Positions 28,996-32,421 of a stretch of DNA of 32,421 bases are shown here, in pieces. The notes beneath the pieces are model-generated. The model made no database searches and was not told where the DNA came from. It saw only the letters and a program-made list of their open reading frames with translations. This stretch comes from an uncultured Enterobacterales bacterium (lineage in GTDB: Bacteria; Pseudomonadota; Gammaproteobacteria; Enterobacterales; Psychrobiaceae): assembly GCA_937981905.1 (NCBI GenBank), contig CALJMY010000255.1, positions 1-32,421 of the forward strand. Direction: 5' to 3'. A program made the position numbers and the translations under genes. The number at the start of each line of letters is the position of its first letter. The first letter of the stretch is position 1.

Positions 28996-29742
28996 ATGTC
29001 TCATGTAACATCATCAATTTCGAACGAAGTTTTGTTAAATATCATTGATAAAAAATCTTATGGTGTTGAATATCAACCAATTATTTCAGTAAATACCCAA
29101 TCTGTTTTTGCTTATGAAGCCTTATCTCGATTTTTCGATCATAATAATAAATTAATCAGGCCAGATTTAGTTTTCGCAGCATTACATGAAAGTCCTTTAA
29201 CACTCCATCAAGTTGAATTAGCACAGAAAAAATTACAACTACAGTTTGCCCCTAAAGATCATTGCTTGTTTGTTAATCTAGATCAAGATTCATACTTCGA
29301 AGGTCAATTAGATCAAGAAACAGACTCACATAATGCTTACATCAATCTTTTTAAAAAATTCACTGGTGAGCTAGTTGTCGAATTAATTGAAAACTCAGAA
29401 ATTAATGATGCAAAAATGAGTTTGAAGATGATCAAAAGCATGGGTGTTCATCAAATCAAAACAGCGATAGACGATGTTTGTAATGAACACTCTATGCTGT
29501 CTACCATGGTGTTAGAACGCGTCGATTTTATGAAGCTTGACCGACTTGTTGTTCTCAACAAACATAACGAATCTTTTTTAATGTTGGTTACGTCATTGAT
29601 TGATTACGCTAAAAAATCAAATAAGCAGGTTATTCTTGAAGGGATAGAAACCGAAGAAGATTTAGATTTTGCAAAAAAACTTGGCGTCGATTATGTGCAA
29701 GGTTTTTTATACAGACCACAATTTATTAATGTGCGCTTGTAG
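28996..29742 (+). CDS. Stand-alone EAL domain protein
   Basis: Protein of 248 residues made almost entirely of one EAL domain; no sensor or membrane part is seen. Catalytic positions retained: EAL (41-43), Asn94 (VNLD), Glu129 and Glu132 (VELIE), Asp159-Asp160, Lys180 (MKLD), Glu215 (LEGIE) and Gln235 (VQGF). Loop 6 departs from the usual DDFGTGYSS: it reads DDVCNEHSM, losing the Phe-Gly and the Tyr-Ser that shape the active site and dimer. It may be a weak c-di-GMP phosphodiesterase or a binding/adaptor protein. It is monocistronic, with AT-rich gaps on both sides. Confidence 0.88.
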   Translation: MSHVTSSISNEVLLNIIDKKSYGVEYQPIISVNTQSVFAYEALSRFFDHNNKLIRPDLVFAALHESPLTLHQVELAQKKLQLQFAPKDHCLFVNLDQDSYFEGQLDQETDSHNAYINLFKKFTGELVVELIENSEINDAKMSLKMIKSMGVHQIKTAIDDVCNEHSMLSTMVLERVDFMKLDRLVVLNKHNESFLMLVTSLIDYAKKSNKQVILEGIETEEDLDFAKKLGVDYVQGFLYRPQFINVRL

Positions 29743-30025
29743 TAACTAAAACTATAAATTGAAGTTAAGATTATGATAAATAATTAAAATTTATTTTTAT
29801 CGGTTATTCTGATCACCAAATATCATATATATTCCTTCTTATTTAAATTATATCGTTGTTTTTAAAGTTGTATTGGTAGAGATATTTCAAGCTCTGCCTT
29901 CTTTGATTGAAATAATTCACTTTAAAATTCAGACTTATTCGGTTAATATTTGTTCCAAAATATAATAAATTTATGGGTGTCATAAACTTACTATATTTTT
30001 TATCGCTAATAGGAACCCTAACTGC
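29743..30025. promoter_or_regulatory. Spacer with candidate promoter for the TPR-GGDEF gene
   Basis: This 283-base AT-rich gap holds no gene. A perfect TATAAT at 29961-29966 could start RNA near 29973, giving a leader of about 53 nt, but there is no good -35. AGGA at 30010-30013 is the only ribosome-binding-like site and is rather far (12 bases) from the ATG. No clear terminator for the EAL gene was seen. Confidence 0.4.
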
Positions 30026-32377
30026 ATGTATTTAAATTTTGGAGTAAAGCCATTAGGCTATTTACTTGTTTTGATAACGTTATTTCTTTTTGTAGCAACG
30101 GCTAGCGCTCAAGAAAGTGTGTCAACCAATCCGGTTTTAGATACAGAATATGCTCACATGTCTGATGCTGAACTCTTGAGAAAAGCAGAATCTTTGGAAT
30201 TTAGCGATCCGCAATTAAGCACTCAACTAGCCAACTTTGTACTTAAACTTACCATAGAAAACGAACATAAACTTTTGACAGCAGAAGCGCATTCGTTGTT
30301 AGGTGGAATAGCTGAGGATGCTAAAAATTATAAGCTGTCTTTACCCCATTTTTTACAAGCGTTGATTATCTATAGAGAATTGGATGATAAGCTCAATCAA
30401 ATAACTATTTCACTCAATTATTCCGATGTACTTATAGATGCTAAACAATATAACGAATCGTTAACTGTAATGGCTGAATTATTGCCTATCGCTTTTGAAT
30501 ATAATAATGAAATGTTGCTAGGCCGCACTTTCACTCTTACTGGTGATGTTTACTACAAAATTAAACGTTATGACAATGCTATTGCGCAATACACTGAGGG
30601 GGTAAAATATTTTTCAGATAAAGATGAATTAGCTTATAAATATCTTGGAGATACTTATAAGAGGCTTGCACAAACTTACAATCGGAAAAAAAATCGATCT
30701 AAATCAGCATACTTTTTCAAAAAAGCATTAGTTGTTTACGAAAAGCTAGAAAGACCTAAGTTAATGGCTCGAATTCTAAAGCCTCTTGCTGAAGCTGAAC
30801 GTCGTATGGGGAATTATGTTGTTGCTCTTGAATATTCCCTTAAAGGTTTAGAGTTACAGAAATTAATTGATGATCCTATTGGACTTGCCCAAGCACAAAG
30901 TGGTGCGGGTATTATTTATCGATATATTGGTCTTTACGAAAAATCTATTGAACATTTTCTTAAAGCAAATAATTTCTATAGAGAAGTTAATAACGTAGAC
31001 GGTATTGCTAAAACGTCCAATCAAATGGGGCTTATATATACAAGGTTAAAACAATTCGAACAAGCAAAATCATTTTATCTACTCGCTATTGACCAATCAG
31101 AGAATGAGGTCGAATTAAATACACGCGCTGCTGCCTACAGAGAATTAGCTGTGATTGATTTAAATAATAATAATTATGAATCAGCTAAAGTCATGGCACA
31201 AAAAGCACTGGATATTTATCAGCTAGAAAATGAAAAAGAAAAAGAGTCTATCGTCACTCGAATTCTTGGCAATATATATCGAGATGAAGGAGATAAAGAC
31301 AACTCAATTCTGTTTTACAGAAAGTCTCTAGCTTTAGCGAAAGAAGTTGGTAATAAAAGCTATCAGGCAAGAGCACAAACTCCGCTAGCTGGCGTATTAA
31401 TGAATAAAGATGTAGATGAGTCTATTCGTCTTCTTACTTCATCTTTGACTATGGCAATTGCAGCTAATGATAAACATCAACAATTGTATGCTATTCGCTA
31501 TCTTGTTGAGGCTGAAAAGCTTAAGGGAAACCTTGCTAATGCGTTACGTTATTCTGAAGAAGAAACTAAATTAGTTATTGCTATTCAAGATAAAAAAGAA
31601 GAAAACCATCTAGTTACAGAAAAAGCTAGTTTATATGCGCATAAAATAGAAATTGAATTGGAGTCATTAAGAAAAAAAGCCAAGCTTGACCAATTAGAAT
31701 TACTTAGGAAAAACAACGAAATTGAAATTGTTGGGCAAGCAAAAGTTATTTCTGATTTAAAACTAATAAAAAATAGATATACCAATATAGCCTTAGCTTC
31801 TTTACTAGCTATATGTATTGTCATGGTGGTATTTACTTATAAACGGTTCTCTGACTCTAAAAAACGTAATAAAGAACTAGATTATTTAGCGGCCAGAGAT
31901 CCTCTAACTAATTGTTATAATCGCCGTGTTTTATTTAATTTTATGAATCGAGACTTTGCGGATCTAGACACTTTGAATGAGTATTCTATCTTGATGCTTG
32001 ATATCGATCATTTTAAAGATGTTAATGATACTTTTGGACATGGCACTGGAGATGAAGTTTTATGTGGTGTCGTAGAAATTTTACAAAGTATTGTACGTGA
32101 ATCCGATACAGTGGCTCGATATGGTGGTGAAGAGTTTTGTGTTGTTCTACCGACGGCCAACGTAGAAAGAGCGATGAAAATTGCCGAAAAAATTCGTGAA
32201 AGTGTAGAACGAAGCCCTATTAAAGACGTTAATATAACCTGTAGCATTGGAGTATCGTCTATTAAGTTTAATGCAACATCTGTCTCTGAAATTTTAGAAC
32301 AAGCAGACATTGCATTATATAAATCGAAAACACTTGGGCGCAATCAAGTGACTTTGTGGAATGAGTCTTTTAGTTAG
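30026..32377 (+). CDS. TPR-repeat sensor diguanylate cyclase
   Basis: Protein of 783 residues. A signal peptide (about 1-28, cleavage after ASA) is followed by a periplasmic array of about nine to ten tetratricopeptide-like repeats (80-510), a coiled coil (about 520-580), one membrane span (587-605) and a cytoplasmic GGDEF domain (about 620-780). The active site GGEEF is at 700-704, the nucleotide/metal motif DIDHFKDVNDTFGHG at 659-673, and RESD (691-694) is an inhibitory I-site at the standard spacing. It should make c-di-GMP in response to a protein or peptide bound by the TPR solenoid. It is transcribed away from its neighbours. Confidence 0.92.
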   Translation: MYLNFGVKPLGYLLVLITLFLFVATASAQESVSTNPVLDTEYAHMSDAELLRKAESLEFSDPQLSTQLANFVLKLTIENEHKLLTAEAHSLLGGIAEDAKNYKLSLPHFLQALIIYRELDDKLNQITISLNYSDVLIDAKQYNESLTVMAELLPIAFEYNNEMLLGRTFTLTGDVYYKIKRYDNAIAQYTEGVKYFSDKDELAYKYLGDTYKRLAQTYNRKKNRSKSAYFFKKALVVYEKLERPKLMARILKPLAEAERRMGNYVVALEYSLKGLELQKLIDDPIGLAQAQSGAGIIYRYIGLYEKSIEHFLKANNFYREVNNVDGIAKTSNQMGLIYTRLKQFEQAKSFYLLAIDQSENEVELNTRAAAYRELAVIDLNNNNYESAKVMAQKALDIYQLENEKEKESIVTRILGNIYRDEGDKDNSILFYRKSLALAKEVGNKSYQARAQTPLAGVLMNKDVDESIRLLTSSLTMAIAANDKHQQLYAIRYLVEAEKLKGNLANALRYSEEETKLVIAIQDKKEENHLVTEKASLYAHKIEIELESLRKKAKLDQLELLRKNNEIEIVGQAKVISDLKLIKNRYTNIALASLLAICIVMVVFTYKRFSDSKKRNKELDYLAARDPLTNCYNRRVLFNFMNRDFADLDTLNEYSILMLDIDHFKDVNDTFGHGTGDEVLCGVVEILQSIVRESDTVARYGGEEFCVVLPTANVERAMKIAEKIRESVERSPIKDVNITCSIGVSSIKFNATSVSEILEQADIALYKSKTLGRNQVTLWNESFS

Positions 32378-32421
32378 TCATTTTTCATTGCTATTTTAAT
32401 AATGCCATTCTTGCATTACTC
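32378..32421. other. Window end, nothing recognised
   Basis: The last 44 bases after the cyclase stop are AT-rich and too short to show a terminator or a gene start. Confidence 0.5.

Overview
The window looks like a chromosomal core segment of a marine, AT-rich gammaproteobacterium. Ribosomal protein lengths and sequences are Escherichia/Vibrio/Shewanella-like, intergenic DNA is very AT-rich, and the ubiE-ubiJ-ubiB-tatABC-tatD order is typical of the class. Order Alteromonadales, possibly Colwelliaceae (Colwellia/Thalassotalea type), is my best placement; this is inference, since no database search was possible.

Layout. (1) Positions 1-340 hold the last ~30 nt of a 5S rRNA, its terminator, and a 161-bp tandem duplication that carries a second terminator with a completely different stem. 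(2) Positions 583-14665 are the classic S10, spc and alpha ribosomal protein operons on the + strand: rpsJ-rplC-rplD-rplW-rplB-rpsS-rplV-rpsC-rplP-rpmC-rpsQ, a TTCG terminator and a new promoter, rplN-rplX-rplE-rpsN-rpsH-rplF-rplR-rpsE-rpmD-rplO-secY-rpmJ, then an S4-type leader and rpsM-rpsK-rpsD-rpoA-rplQ. Recognisable autoregulatory regions are a probable L4-type leader before rpsJ, a probable S8 site at the rplE start, and a clear alpha-operon leader before rpsM. (3) Positions 14730-26195 are all on the - strand and read, in transcription order: a formate/nitrite-type channel, a membrane-anchored PP2C phosphatase/Ser-Thr kinase fusion, ubiE-ubiJ-ubiB, tatA-tatB-tatC, a small secreted protein of unknown function, tatD, a 7TMR-DISM diguanylate cyclase, and hemB of the metal-binding Asp type. 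(4) Positions 26505-29742 contain a RarD-type permease (+), a GST and a glycerophosphodiester phosphodiesterase (-, one-base overlap), and a stand-alone EAL protein (+) with a strong Fur-box-like sequence over its promoter region. (5) Positions 30026-32377 encode a secreted-leader/TPR/transmembrane/GGDEF protein.

How it fits together. The first half makes the ribosome, the Sec channel and RNA polymerase alpha. The second half is about respiratory and envelope function (ubiquinone, Tat export, haem, small-anion channel), with three cyclic-di-GMP genes interspersed. One of these, the 7TMR cyclase, is translationally nested between tatD and hemB. I found no insertion sequence, CRISPR array, tRNA or phage gene. 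Most of the window is conserved housekeeping DNA. The least-explained items are the duplicated rrn tail, the channel/kinase-phosphatase pair, the cyclase and the orphan secreted protein inside the tat-hemB run, and the possibly iron-controlled EAL gene.
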